From Ligustrum vulgare (Eukaryota > Streptophyta > Magnoliopsida > Lamiales > Oleaceae), in the NCBI GenBank assembly GCA_963555705.1, contig OY743171.1, forward strand, positions 14,879,352 to 14,943,351: DNA of 64,000 nt. The letters are read 5' to 3'. Positions 10,927 to 23,400 of this stretch are shown one piece after another. The position numbers and the translations under genes were made by a program. The notes under the pieces are model-generated. The model ran no database searches and was not told where the DNA came from. It saw nothing but the letters and a program-made list of their open reading frames with translations. Numbering within the stretch: the stretch's first letter is position 1; every line of letters begins with the position of its first letter.

Positions 10927-12199
10927 ACAACACAGAAAGTCGGGCTTGAGACTATAAACGGAGCGCTTGTTGGGAGGTAACCCAATTTTTCTTCTCTTTT
11001 ATTTATTATGCTTTATTTTTCCCTTATTTTAGCATTTTCATCATTTTCTCATTAGTGCATTCATGACCTATGCATTAGTTAGGTTTTGGGTGCATTAGTG
11101 CTCATTAAAATGTTTTTGTGAAATTTTCATTCATATCAGTCATTATTTGCAAAATTAAGCATTGTAGGAACATTATAAATTTTTTATAAAATTTGAGTGA
11201 CATAGGCTTAGGTTGTCATTCCCAATTTCCCCTCACTAGTCGAACATGGTTAGAGGTCGAGAATCATAATCATTCACGTTTAAAATCATTTTTGAGTCCA
11301 TCATAATTGTCAAAACAAAGTGCACAAAATTTTAAAGAAAAAAAAAGAGAGAGGTGTCACAGGCATGGTCGCGATTGCTGCCTAGCCATAGGCGTGATCG
11401 CGACTTAGCTATAAATTTTCAACATATTTTTTTAATCCACAACCACGCGATCGCTTGGGTAAACTGGGCGCGAGAATTCAGTTTTAAAAACCCGGCAGCT
11501 CCTCTTATTTCATATTCAACGCTGCCGGGTGAACAAAAGCCTCAATCTCGCCACCATTTCATTCGACTCTCAAATCTTTGAGTACCCACCTTCAAATTCG
11601 TGCAACATCTAGCTCCATAACTCTCCTTATCACTAATCCAAGGTAAGTAATCACAAGGAATTTGCAATTTTTCTTGTTTTGACCGATTTTACCCTATATT
11701 TGAGAATTCGTGTTTGTGGTCGAATGGAGCATGGGTAGGGTTAGAATGTGGATTGTTTGTGTGTTGAAATGATGAGTCAAGATTTTGGGTAACTTCCATT
11801 TGCACATTGTTGTGATTTCTTCATAATATTTCTAATGCCTTCAATGTGTTCGACAAAATGTCCTAACGAGAATTTTGTTGCAATTTGAGAAATCCACTCG
11901 AGCACTTATCATTGTTACATGTTTCTCATTGAATTTATGCAACAATTTTGCTTTTTGGCTCATTACAATGCACACAATGGCATATTTAAAATTCTAGCAC
12001 CATTGCAAGCCACATTGCACCATTGCAAGGTCACTGCAGGGCCATTGCAAGCTCACGTCACCACTTCGCCTTGGCATTTCACTATTCATATGTTATCCAT
12101 TTGCTCTACCATTTCAATATGTTATTCATGAATTGGAGTACTTTATTGTGCCCGGGACGTTTTTCAAAAACTTTTATTTTTTCGGCACAATAATCGAGG
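10927..12199 (+). other. Spacer between integrase and env-like ORF
   Basis: No gene is recognised. The first part (AAACGGAGCGCTTGTTGGGAGG near 10957) resembles the conserved spacer found after pol in Athila-type elements. GATCGCG-containing GC-rich stretches occur at 11368-11480, echoing those in the 5' LTR. A possible splice donor (AAGGTAAGTAATC near 11640) would suit a spliced env-type transcript, which is known for Athila-like elements but only inferred here. Confidence 0.5.
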
Positions 12200-13680
12200 T
12201 TGAACAGTACTAGTCAGTCTTCAATTTTGTCACTTCTATTGTGCAATTTTTCACAAGTTTGGGGGTTTGTGCCATTATTCTTGTATTTTTCCACTCAAAC
12301 TTTGATTCTAATGATGAGTTTGCTCATTATAGGTACAATAATACCTCCAAAAGCCACCGCTTCACAGAAAGGAAAGGTAAAGGCTGGCCCCTCTAAGCGG
12401 AAACGAGGAGCCTCGACTGAGGATCCGGAAGCCGATCAAGAAGAAATAGGAAATATTCAAAGGTTTCTGGGCAGCGAGGAATTGCATAGATATGAGGTCT
12501 TGCTCAAGGAGAAGAAAATTTGGAGTGAAAGAGAGGTTATAATAGCCGATTTCCCGGATACCGAGTTGGCTCATCTGATTGAGAGAGCAGGTTGGCATAA
12601 ATTGGCAGGCACGCCGCACAAGCCCTATCCATTACTAGTCAAAGAATTCCTAGCCAATTTCAACCATGCTATAGAAACCGACGGTGCACCTCACAGATAT
12701 AAGACATGAGTGCGGGGTAAATGGATCTGTTTCTCGCCGACCGTCATTGAGAGGGTTTTGGAGCTGATAAGAGAGGGGATTGAGCAGGTCCCGGTTGATT
12801 TGGATATTGATCTGATCAAAAGCTTCTTGTATGGTCGGGAAAATGTTGAATTAGAGAAGCCAAGCCGCTTTGAGCATGGTGAACTCACGGAGAGTATCAG
12901 GATTCTGCATATCTTCATGTGCCACAACATTGATCCTACATTGCACAGGACAGAGTTCAATGAAGATAGGGCTCGAATGATTCACCATCTGGCCAGAGGG
13001 TGCAAGTTGGACTTAGGAAGACATATTTTTTATTTCATTATTACACTTGGCTCCCAGCTGGACACAGGCCGCCAGATCATGTTTCCCTGCTTGATCAGTG
13101 TTATCTGCGTGGAGAGGGAGTTGAGCTATTGCCCCATGAAGAGCCTGCGCCTCTTGGAGCGATTATCAGCAGACGTACTCGAGAGAGCACTAGGCCTAGG
13201 GTACCTCGAGGACCACCAGCTCTTCCATTAGCCCCAGCGGACCCAGTTGACCCTGCAGTACCAGCAGATCCAGCGGGACCAGCCACACCAGTACATATAC
13301 CAGCTCCTCCCGGTGATGAGAGACTCCTACGGCAGATGCTATTGGAGTTAACTGACTTGACACGCACAGTAAACATGAGGGGGGAAGCTGAAGCAGCGCA
13401 GCAGAGGAAACTGGACATTTTGGGACAACAACTTGGCCGTCTGGTTCAAGCTAACATAGCTGGAGAGCAGCGTATTATGCGCCATACGATGACAAAATTC
13501 AGAGGTCAGATCGCACGGGTGTCAGCCAGGCTCTTCTCCATTGAGAGCATATTGGAGGGGATCGAAAGGAGAGCCGAGGGTATTGAAAGCATATTGGAGA
13601 GAATAGAAGGACGGTTGGACCAGGACGCCGCAGGACCATCTCTGCCCCAGCAGCCGGACCTACCCCCGGGAAGTTCCTGA
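12200..13680 (+). pseudogene. Athila env-position ORF (plant transposon domain with coiled coil)
   Basis: A large ORF downstream of pol, where Athila elements carry their env-like gene. The frame 12200-13231 is broken once by TGA at 12707-12709 (a Trp position: YKT-stop-VRGKW). It then shifts frame near 13105 to continue to 13680. The body (RAGWHKLAGTPHKPYPLLVK, FSPTVIERVLEL, ARMIHHLARGCKLDLGRHIF) resembles the plant transposon protein domain found in Athila/Tat ORFs. The C-terminal part is Pro-rich (PADPVDPAVPADPAGP) followed by heptad-like helices (ESILEGIERRAEGIESILER). No convincing signal peptide or membrane anchor is seen, so calling it an envelope protein would be unsupported. Confidence 0.75.
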
Positions 13681-15264
13681 TCTTTTTCTTTTTACTTTGC
13701 CTTCTATTTTTTATTCTTCTTTGTTTTATTGATTCATTCAGGGAAATGTAATTTTCAAGTTTGGGGATAGTTGCTAACTTTAGGCTGTGTTTCCTTTGTT
13801 CGTTTATTGGCCTGTATTAATTAATGCTCTGTAACTCTTCAACCCCTATTAATTAATGCAACAACTTGGTCTTTTATTTGCTGTCTTTTGCTTCCAAAAA
13901 AAAAAAAAAAAAATTTAAAACGTTGTTGACATGTTTATTGCCTAGGATATAGTATGAATCAAATTGTGCTTAGACTTGAAAATTGGACAGCATGAAAGCA
14001 TGAACTTATTTTGAACTAGTTATATTTTGCAAGATTCATATTCATTGCGCACATAGCTAGCGTTGGATAATTGCTTGTGTAAGGGATTTTTTTTAATATA
14101 TATGGGTCAAAGTTTATGCAATTTGAACTTAGGAATGACTTGAAAATCCCTGACCTTAGATCGTTAGACATCTCATCCCTAAATTAGAACCAATCATGCT
14201 AAAAGGCAAGTTTGAGGGTAGAATGGTTGGAATTTGTGTGCATTGATGGGTTGGAGGTCTGTGGTATTTGGTTTTGCACTTTAGTCATTGCGGTTTGGTC
14301 AACTGGTATAAACCATTTCCAGCATAAAAACAGAAAAATGCTGAAGGTCTTATTCTGCTCTTCAAATGCCTTTTTGACTCGAGTAAGTAAGTAAGTCCGA
14401 GGGGTCTTTCAAACCTGGTGCCCTAAAGCCAACTGGCTTGGGAGTCATCGACCTACAGCTCGCTGCAGGGGTCAATTAGAAAGTAAGTACGGAGAGTGGA
14501 CTTACACATAATACATTAAAACATTTTTAACTTTTCTGTTTAAGCCTTTATGACTCGGGAAAGTACGTCTGAGGGGTTCTTTAAACCTGGTACCCTAAAG
14601 CCAACTGATTTGGGAGCTTCCGATCCGAATGCCTGCTACAGGGGTCATATAGAAAGCAAGTATGAAAAGTTCTGCACAAAGATGTTAAAAGACAGGGACA
14701 ATTAAAAGAAAAAGTCGTCCAATAAAAAAAAATAGATATATAAGCTTAGTTGACTGAGCTGTGGTGGCTGAGGTTGTAGAATTGAGGACTGCTTTCCTTT
14801 GATTTGTTGTGCACACATATTTCTAATCCTGACTGCCTCGTGTGGAAAAAGCAATGAAAAATGTTGAGAACCCATATAGATAGAAACCCGGGATGTGAGA
14901 AAAAAGCAGAAAGTGGTGATCATCCATGAGCGTTGAAAGGAATTTCATTAGAAATCATAGATTGACCAAATGGGATTCGGGCTTGATTATGCATAATGAG
15001 CCACACAGTGTTGAGTATATCTTTTGCATGAGTATGGGTTTGACGTTGACTATTCACACACACACTTGAAACTCTGGCATGATATAACTAGAAATTATTC
15101 TGCATTGTTGTTCATAACCCTTGCTTAAGGCGTGAATTGATTTGGACTATGGAGGCATATAATAAATATGTTGACACACCAAAAATATTTTATCTCTTAT
15201 CTCTTTGATTTTGTAGTTTATTATCCATTGTTCGAGGACGACCAATAATTCTAGTTTGGGGGTA
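13681..15264 (+). other. 3' untranslated region of Athila #2
   Basis: No gene. An A-run (about 13896-13914) and an imperfect tandem duplication (about 14373-14720, period near 175 bp, marked by CCTAAAGCCAACTG in each copy) lie here. The region ends with GGACGACCAATAATTCTAG and the polypurine tract AGTTTGGGGGTA (15253-15264), which would prime plus-strand DNA synthesis at the edge of the missing 3' LTR. Confidence 0.65.
14373..14720 (+). repeat. Imperfect tandem duplication, about 175 bp unit
   Basis: Two adjacent units share GACTCGxGxAAGTA, CCTGGTxCCCTAAAGCCAAC and CAGGGGTCA at corresponding positions (starting near 14375 and 14549). The duplication lies in the Athila 3' untranslated region. 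Confidence 0.65.
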
Positions 15265-17504
15265 TTACCTCATTAATTTCAGTTTCGGACCCCATTTACA
15301 GCTTCACCAGGGACTATCTGGTACCCAGGGGCTCCATAATCCTCATGAAGGAAGCAGGGAAAGCCCCTACCATTTCTAGGATACCAATGGAGTTTTAATT
15401 GTTGACAAAATTTTCTCATATCATCATTCCATAGGGAGGCCTGGTCTCATCCATCTTGAAGTAATCACCTACACGAAGTACATCTGCCTAAAATTCCCAA
15501 GAGGAAACAGGATAGAAACAGTTAGAGGGAGTCAAACTGAATCACTGGTCTGCTACACGAACGCGATCCAAAAATCTCAAGATCGGACGGTCAACATGAT
15601 CAGCGACGTAGAAATGACTAACGCAACTGTAGACCTTGAAAGATTGGGTGTTGAGTCTAGCATAGACACGGATGTCATGAATGTTGGAAGAGGAGAATCT
15701 GACAGATTTAGATCCAAGAATGATGCGCATTGTGTAATACACCAAGGAAAGCTTAAAAGATTGGATATGTATTACGCACACCAACAAGGTGCACCTTCTT
15801 TTCCAGAAGCCCATCGTTAGAAACTTCACAGTTAAGCATGCTTGGCTTGGAGTAATTCTAGGCAGAAATCGGGAACTAAGTGCTATGTGGGACAAAGTGC
15901 TACGCCATAGGGCGGGAGCCACCTCTAGAATCCCAACGCCTGGTTACTGATCCTCAGATGGTTTAAGTGAGACGAGGATGTCACAAATCTAATGGGGAAT
16001 GATTGTAATACATAGACCAAGGAGAGCTTAAAAGATTTGATAGGTAGTACACATACCAACAAGGTGTATCTTCTTTTCTGAAAGTCCATCGTTAGAAACT
16101 CCACAGTTAAGCGTGCTTGGCTAAGAGCAATTCTATGATGGGTGACACAATGGGAAATTCTCTCAGGGAGCGTGCGAATGAGGACAAAACATGCTGAAAA
16201 GACCCATGTTGGTACGGTGGGGACAATCGTCGATGTATAAGGTAACCTGGTCATTACACACAAAGTTCCACACAGCTCCGACTGAAAAGTTGGAGTGCTT
16301 CCTAATTAATCCTTCGAATCCTCTCAAAGAATTGCAAGTTGAGTAGGACTCAGCACATGCGCTCAAGGAGGAGCAAAAAAGCTTCCTTCATCAAAATCTA
16401 GATGTATAAGCATGGAAACATGATGACATTGTTCATATAGATTCAAAGGTGGCTTGCCACAGGCTGCAGATTCACCCACATCATCCCGAATACAGGTAGA
16501 AGCAATTGCTCATGAGCTCGAAGAAGGTATGAAGCCTTGATAGAAGAGGTGTCGAAACTGTTGAAGAACGGTTTCATTAGTAGATCCAGATATTCGAAAT
16601 GGATATCAAATCTAGTGTTGTTCCCCAAACAAATCGTTAAATTAAGGCTGTGCATTGGTTTTTCCAATGTTAACCAAGTTTGTCCAAAAGACAGTTTCCC
16701 TCTTTCCCGGACCGACCAACTAGTGATTCCATGGAAGGACATGAAATGCTGAGCTTCATGAATGCCTACTTCGGATACAATTAGATCCCTATGCATGAAT
16801 CTAATGAAGAACACACATCTTTCATAATGGACAAGCACCTCCATTGTTATCAAGCCATGCCCTTTGGGCTGAAAAATGTTGGAGCAACATATCAAAGGCA
16901 GGTGAACCAATTTTTTGTAAAAATACTAGGAATTATTATGAAGGTATATGCAGATGACATGCTGGTGAAGAGCATGATGACTTAAAGTCATATTGAGCAT
17001 TTGACGAAGACCTTCAATATACTGAGGAAGTATAGAATGAATCTTAACCCTCGAAATGTGCCTTAGGAGTTAGATTTCGGAAATCCTAGGATTCATGGTA
17101 AATACTATAGAAATTGAAGCTAACCTGGACAAAATCAAGGGTTTACTTGAAATGCGCTCCCCACAAAATCCAAAAGTACAAAGCTTAACAGGAAGAGTAG
17201 CAGTATTAGGTAGTTTGTCTCTAAATACATTGACAAATGATTTCCTTTCTTTAAAGTTAGTCCACAGACCAAGAACTGAAAACACAAATGCTGACGCTTT
17301 ATCAAAACTAGAGAGTACTAAAGATACTGAACTCTTGAACATAGTGTCCATAGATTATCTTCCAGTCCCTTCCAGTGAGTATGGAAAGAGATTATCTAGA
17401 AAGAATAAGAGACCTCATGGATGAATCAAATACTTGCTTACTTGAAGCATCAGACCCTTCCGTATGACTTCAAATCAGCTCGAAAATTACAAAGGTATGC
17501 AACT
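15265..17504 (+). pseudogene. Tat pol remnant: protease end, RT, RNase H tail
   Basis: The Tat reading resumes after the Athila insertion with YSFTRDYLVPRGSII and GRPGLIHLEVITYTKYICLK (protease end), then, beyond the 5S-like repeats, VACHRLQIHPHHPEYRQK and RT motifs: CPKDSFPLSRTDQLV, MLSFMNAYFGYN, MPFGLKNVGATYQRQVNQFF and the catalytic VYADDMLVKS (YADD; usual YVDD). At 17095-17424 EANLDKIKGLLEMRSP (RT thumb) is joined directly to LVHRPRTENTNADALSKLES (RNase H tail), so the intervening RNase H was deleted near 17220. Multiple stops are present. It ends in RKLQRYATYF where CACTA #2 begins. Confidence 0.8.
15668..16290 (+). repeat. Pair of Cassandra-type repeats bearing 5S rRNA-like cores
   Basis: Two homologous segments, 276 bp apart, each contain a 5S rRNA-like block: GAAACTTCACAGTTAAGCAT at 15817-15836 and GAAACTCCACAGTTAAGCGT at 16093-16112, the second followed by GCTTGGCTAAGAGC and GATGGGTGACACAATGGGAA. 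These match the 5S internal promoter boxes (AGTTAAGCGTGCTTGGG, GGATGGGTGACC) with changes. Both copies share upstream AAGCTTAAAAGAT and CACCAACAAGGTG-like stretches. Copy 2 continues with GAGGACAAAACATGCTGAAAA, which I recall from Cassandra LTRs. The pair interrupts the Tat pol frame. LTR ends and primer site were not resolved. Confidence 0.6.
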
Positions 17505-18093
17505 TACTTTATATCATTCTTTAATTGTTATAGTTTCATTTTAATAGCATTTTTTTTTTCAATGTTTTAATTTTTAATAGCATTTTGTAATAGTAATGAT
17601 TACATCTTCGATAGCATTTAAAGAATATAATACATTTTAAACAACATTCTTTAATATTTATTTTCAAATATATAGTATATCTATTAGATAAGCCCAGGTT
17701 AGGCGACTCGAAAGTACCAAACATAAACCACCCGTTAAGGAAATATATCCACTCACATCATATAAAAAGAATAACATTTTTATTCTCGATTAATAGTTCT
17801 CATAAATAAATAATAAAATATGTTTAAAATGTCAAAATATTTAAAATAAAAGTAATGGTCTAACGATAAAGTTTTATAACATTCCTAGCCCTAGCCAACT
17901 ATTGAAGAACTAATTTCATATGACATTGAAAAAATATTTTAAATAAATACTCCTCTTGTCAATTCTTCTACTAAAAACCTGAAATAAAAAACATAAACCA
18001 ATAATTAAAATTCTTAAAAAATGAATAAAAATAGTTTGAAACTCTAATCAATTAGTAAAAACCTATTAATAAACAAAATAAAGTTTACCTATT

Positions 18094-20241
18094 ATTCCAT
18101 TATAACTTTGTCAGATGGTCATGCAACAGTAGTACCAACACATTCCTCAATGTAAGTCATATCAGAAGTAGGCCTCCACAAAAATGCTTCAAGTTTCTTA
18201 GTTATATCAACCCAAACTCTCACAACATTCGGTCCAAGAGGGATATGATGAACTAATATTTTTGGATCACTTGAAGACCATCGTCTTTGTGCAACCTCCT
18301 CTCCTTGTGCAACCTCCTCTCCAGTACCACTCCAATCCAACTTACACTTCTTGTTGGGCATATTAGTGTTTACACTCTTCAAAAAAATACATAATCATAA
18401 AAAAATATTAGAGTCTAATTTAAGAATACATAATGAATGAAAATTAAATATAATATTTATCGTTGAAGATGGTAGTTTTGTATTAGATACTTCTTGACTT
18501 AGCTCTTCTTGAGACTATAAAGATAAAAAATTTAAAAATTACTTATGGAACACTTCCAAAAAATTGTAATATACCATCTAGAATGACCTACAAACCTATT
18601 TTTTCATCAAATCACTCATTATCTTCTGCATATCTTCCATTTGAACCTTCAAATGATTTTGTTCCTCTTTCAATTGAGCTATAGTGTACTCCCTTTGAGT
18701 TAATATAGAATACTTTGTATAGCAAACTCCACCTCCAATCCCACGTAAACGTCCTCGATTTTCTGAACCAAGTATTTTTGAAAGAGCATCTTCTTTTATA
18801 TTGGTTTCAGAGGTATGTAGGCCAACTTCTTCCAAATCTTCCTAAAAACAATACATGTGTTTGTAATTTTATATACGAACATACAGACTTAAGATAAATG
18901 AATGATGAGATTCTTACAAGCGTCTTTGCAATAAATTCACATATAGGTTCACCATTATTTTTTAGATGTGCATATGTCCAAACCTCCTTTCTACCTATAG
19001 AAGATGGATTGTCACTCTTTTTTTTCTAAGAGAATAAAAATTAATATAATTAGAAATTAAAAAATATGATATAATCAATGAAGATAAATAAAGACAGTTA
19101 GAGTATTACCAGGTCTTCACGCAACCTAGCAAGTCCCCTGCGACTGCATGTATGAGGGGTTTGTTTCTTTCTAATATCTCAAAACTTTTGACTTTTAACC
19201 TTTCAATTAGTTCAAAGACGAGATTTAAAGAGTATTCATAATACACCATAGTTCAATACAAATTTTAATATAAAAAATAAAAATTGAATTTACCATAGAA
19301 TCTGCAGCCATCTTTTCCTTCAAAAACTTCTTCCATTGCTGAATATTAGGTATATTGTCAAGCTTGAGTTTTAGTCGTTCGGCCTCATTGGGTGCATTTC
19401 TAATCTGTTTCACAAGTCTTGACTTGGATGCCCTCCAAAGGCCACCCATTTCCTTAAAAATGTAATCTTTTTGCCATTCTTGATCCAATTTGAACCTTTG
19501 CTGCAGGTTATACATTGTCAAGTTAATGTAATAAGAAATACATATTACGTTACATAATTTGAACACAATTTTTTTAGCACTATTCCTGAATATCTTTCCA
19601 TAATACCCCTTTCATATCATCAGAAACATTTCTCCAGTCAACAATTGTATAAGGTACAGTCTCCCTCACAAGATGACCTAAGAAGGAAGATAAAGTGACT
19701 GATAATGATTGCCCCATTTCATTAAAATTTACTTCAATTGGAGCAATGACTTCTTTCAATTTCTTCAATTGGGAAGGACCTCTCTTATTCCTTTTAACTT
19801 GCTGAGTCTCTCCCTGAGATTGTGCAGCAATTTGTTGTGCTACACTTGTATCTTCCATATATATTGTTTGGTTTTGGAGACCTCTCAAGTCAATATCGTC
19901 TTGCGTAAGCTCATGTTGCTCGTCTCCTACAACCATCCTACTAAGAGACCTCTTTTCACGATTTGTTAACAAATCAAGACCTCCATGGGCATCTACAATA
20001 TTTTGGTTGAATCAACTTGTGGCATATCACATTTGGAGGATTCCTCGTGCACATTCATGCTACGATAATTAGTAGGCCCAATGATAGAGTCAGGAATTTC
20101 AAGGCTCCTTAACACTTTAGGTTGATTACTATAAGTTCTTCGATCTGATCTTTTTTTACATGATGCCTTTGAATTAAACACAACCTTCATTAACGTGTTA
20201 ACCATAATGTTCAACCTATTTAAGAAAACATACAAACCCAT
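18094..20241 (-). pseudogene. TNPA-like (Transposase_24 type) CACTA second gene
   Basis: Minus-strand exon-like blocks in order: 20241-19993 (MGLYVFLNRLN, basic region), 19972-19580 (RGPSQLKKLKEVIAPIEVNF, then VPYTIVDWRNVSDDMKGVLW), 19566-19225 (FKLDQEWQKDYIFKEMGGLW, RASKSRLVKQIRNAPNEAER, WKKFLKEK), 18835-18596 (coiled-coil-like TIAQLKEEQNHLKVQMEDMQ) and 18382-18094 (VWVDITKKLEAFLWRPTSDM, then VGTTVA-stop-PSDKV). This order is that of plant CACTA TNPA/Transposase_24 proteins, which bind subterminal repeats. The terminal VGTTVAW motif has TGG changed to TGA near 18119. Splice sites between blocks are inferred. Confidence 0.7.
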
Positions 20242-20495
20242 TATTAGAAATTTATTCCATAATTTTAAAAATAACTTACAAAATGAATAACAAGACTTAC
20301 CATTACTCGATTAAAACAATCAGAAAACAAGATGAGTGCAAACCATTGTGAGAAAATAAACACCAAAGGGCAACAAAAAAATAAACACATACCAACTTCA
20401 GGAACAATAAATTAGTAAAATCATAACAAAATAAAGGCATACGAAAGATGATCACCAACATAAAAAAATCCAATTATAAACTAAAAGAACAAAAA

Positions 20496-23400
20496 TCAAA
20501 TGAAAGTACCCTCGCAATCATCTCTAACATAGCTAACTTCCTCATTTACATTGCTAGTGCCTAAGGAATATGTATTTCCTATATCATTATTTACTTCCTC
20601 ATCTTCATCATAAACTTCTAGATCATGAAAGCCTCTAGGTGGTACTTTCAATACCACGTACCAATTTGATGAATCATTCTCTCTTGAATAAAACACTTTT
20701 TTGGCTTGTGATGCCAAGATAAAAGGATCTTTCACAAATTGGTTTTGACCTTGGTGTAAATTAACGAGTGTGAAGAAATCTTCAACTTTAACACCATTAC
20801 CAACATTTGCCCAATCACACTTAAAGAGTGGAATCTTTATTGTGTGGTAATCTAATAAAATCATTTCTCGAATGACTCCATAAAATGCAACAACATTAGA
20901 AACTTGTGCACTATCCTTCGCACTAGCTCTACACATGGTGGTTGCTTCAATTGATACACCGCTATTTTGTGTAGACTTCTTAACATCTTTTATATGAAAA
21001 CGTTGCCCTTTGATAATGTAGCCAGTATAAGAGCTTGCTTGCATTTTAGGACCATAAGCAAGCCACTGTAAAACATCTTAGTGATTACTTGCACTAGATC
21101 CAATTTTAATCTACAAAAAAAAAAAAAAAAATTAAATAAATAAAAATAATAATAATAAAGTCAAGTCAATAACATTCAATATTGAAATTCATAATTAGGA
21201 TGTGATGACAATTATCAAAATTTACAACCTTCTCTTTTAACCAAGTTGGAAACTCTTCGGTGTGCATTTTCCAAAGCAAGCTTTCATTTTTTGAAAGACT
21301 TTTATGTTTCATTTTCAACTCTTCATCATGCATCCTATTGATAAGCAAGTTGTTTGAGATTATAAATTAATCTAATATCATTTTACTTAAAGCTAAAAGT
21401 AAATGACTTACTTCAAATAAGGCTCCACAACTGATGTATTTAATAGCACGTAACGATGTGCTATTTCTAGCATTTCATTACTGAATGTAATAAAAGTTGG
21501 AGCAGAAATAGGTCGTCCCTCAACAATTACATTGCTAACTTTATCTTGATTACGACTCTCTCGATGATCTACTTCTCTTAATTGTTGTATAAACTCTGTA
21601 CAAAAATTCATGCACTCATCTGCAAGATGACATTCTGCAATGCAGCCTTCGAGTCTAGCACGATTCCTTACATATCCTTTGAATATCTTCATATGTCTAA
21701 TATGAAGTAAAATAATAGTAAGAATAACATCATATGTGTAAATTCAAGCAAAATAAGTATTTATTTCGTACCTCTCAAAATGATACATCCAACGAAATGA
21801 ACCGGACCTCATAGTTGTGTTTCTCTTCCCAAATGTACCACCAAATGTATCATAACATCAAAGAATGAAGGAGGAAAGAATCTTTCCAGTAGACATAAAG
21901 TTTCAACAATTTCATCTTGAAGGATTGCTAGTTTCTCCCTATCAATAACACGTTGGAACAATCTATTGAAGAATGTACAAAATCTAAAAATTGCATTTCT
22001 TGGTCCATTTGGAAGTAATCCTCTCAATGCTACAATCAAAAGTTGTTGCATGAGGACATGGCAATCGTGAGATTTGAGCCCAATGATTTTGCATTCATCT
22101 ATTGATATACAATTAGAAACATTTGAACTATATCCATCAAGTAACTTCAAGTTCATCAACCTCTTACAAAAAAAAAAAAATTCTAACCTTGACAATGTAT
22201 GTGGGGCTAGAGGAAGATATATTATATTACCTCGATCTTCAGGATGTAATTCATGCCTAATCCCCATGTCTTGTAAATCCTTACGAGCATTTAATCCATA
22301 TTTTGTTTTACCATTCATGTCTAGTAATGTACCAAGGATGCTCTCACATACGTTTCTTTCGACATGCATTACATCCAAATTATGACGTAATGGTAAGACC
22401 TAACAATTAGACAAAGCAACTATTTTTAATTAGTAAAATGTAAAAAGCGTAAAATGGAATTATTGAAATAAATATTTTTTTATTGGAACTTACCTCCCAA
22501 TATGGCAAATCGAAAAAAATTGATCTCTTTTTCCACCTTTCTAGACTCCCATCATGTCTCCTTCTTTTTCTGATTTCTACTTTTCCAAAGTCATTGACGT
22601 AGTCTTTTAGAATAGCTAGAATGTTGCTACCAGTCATGATCTTAGGTTTACTTCCCTTTTCTACATTTCCGTCAAACCAAGATTTCTTTTCCCTAAATGG
22701 ATTGGACATTGGCAAAAATCTCCTATGACCCATGTATGCAAGTTTTTTACTAAATTTTAACTACTGTAAATGAGTATTTACCCCACATACAGGGCACCCT
22801 GCCTTACCTTTTCTGGTACATCCACAAAAATTTCCAAGAGCTGGGAGATCATTAATAGTCCACATTAAAATTGCTCTCAAGTTAAAAATTGAGTTACTGA
22901 GTGCATCGTGCACATTCACTCCAAAATTTCACAATTCAAGCAAGTCATCTATAAATGGCTGTAAGTATATATCAATATCATTCCCAGGTTGTTTAGGCCC
23001 ATGAATTAATAGTGATAGCAATATATTCTCTTTTTTCATGCATAACCATGGTGGTAAATTATAAATGACCAACATAACTGGCCAACAACTATAGGTTGAG
23101 CTTAAATTGCTGAATGGATTGAAACCATCTGTAGCAAGCCCAAGCCTAAGATTTCGTGGATCCTCTACAAATTCAGGCCACTTATTGTCAATTATATCCC
23201 AAGAGAGGGAATCCACTAGATGACGCATTTTACCATCAATACTTTTATTAGTTGAATGCCATGTCAACGATTCAACCATATTTGGAATCTTAAACATCCT
23301 TTTAAATCTAGGTATTACAGGAAAGTGTCTCAAGACTTTGGCAGGTACACCTTCTTTAATTCTCTGTGTCTGTTTATCAACCTTCCATCTCAAAGTACCA

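Larger units (their letters stand above)
4084..15264 (+). mobile_element. Athila-like retrotransposon #2 with env-like ORF, lacking 3' LTR
   Basis: It begins with an LTR opening TGATAAGTGTATTTTATACA, followed by gag, protease, RT, RNase H, integrase, a spacer, an env-position ORF and a 3' untranslated region ending in the purine-rich AGTTTGGGGGTA. The LTR expected immediately after that tract is absent: the sequence passes straight to Tat protease coding sequence at 15265. The flanking bases are ATACC at 4079-4083 and TTACC at 15265-15269, a 4/5 match for a target duplication. All genes contain stops or frameshifts. Confidence 0.8.

Noticed and set aside
12200..13680. A true retroviral envelope gene
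   Set aside because: It occupies the env position, but no signal peptide, glycoprotein cleavage site or membrane anchor was seen, and the domain is a plant transposon type.
15596..15820. Independent 74-codon gene
   Set aside because: Its first part continues the Tat pol region and its second part reads into the 5S-like repeat; it is a chimera of two elements.
16089..16165. A functional 5S rRNA gene
   Set aside because: Only the internal promoter part is similar, several invariant positions differ, and no terminator T-run or full 120-nt 5S sequence is present.
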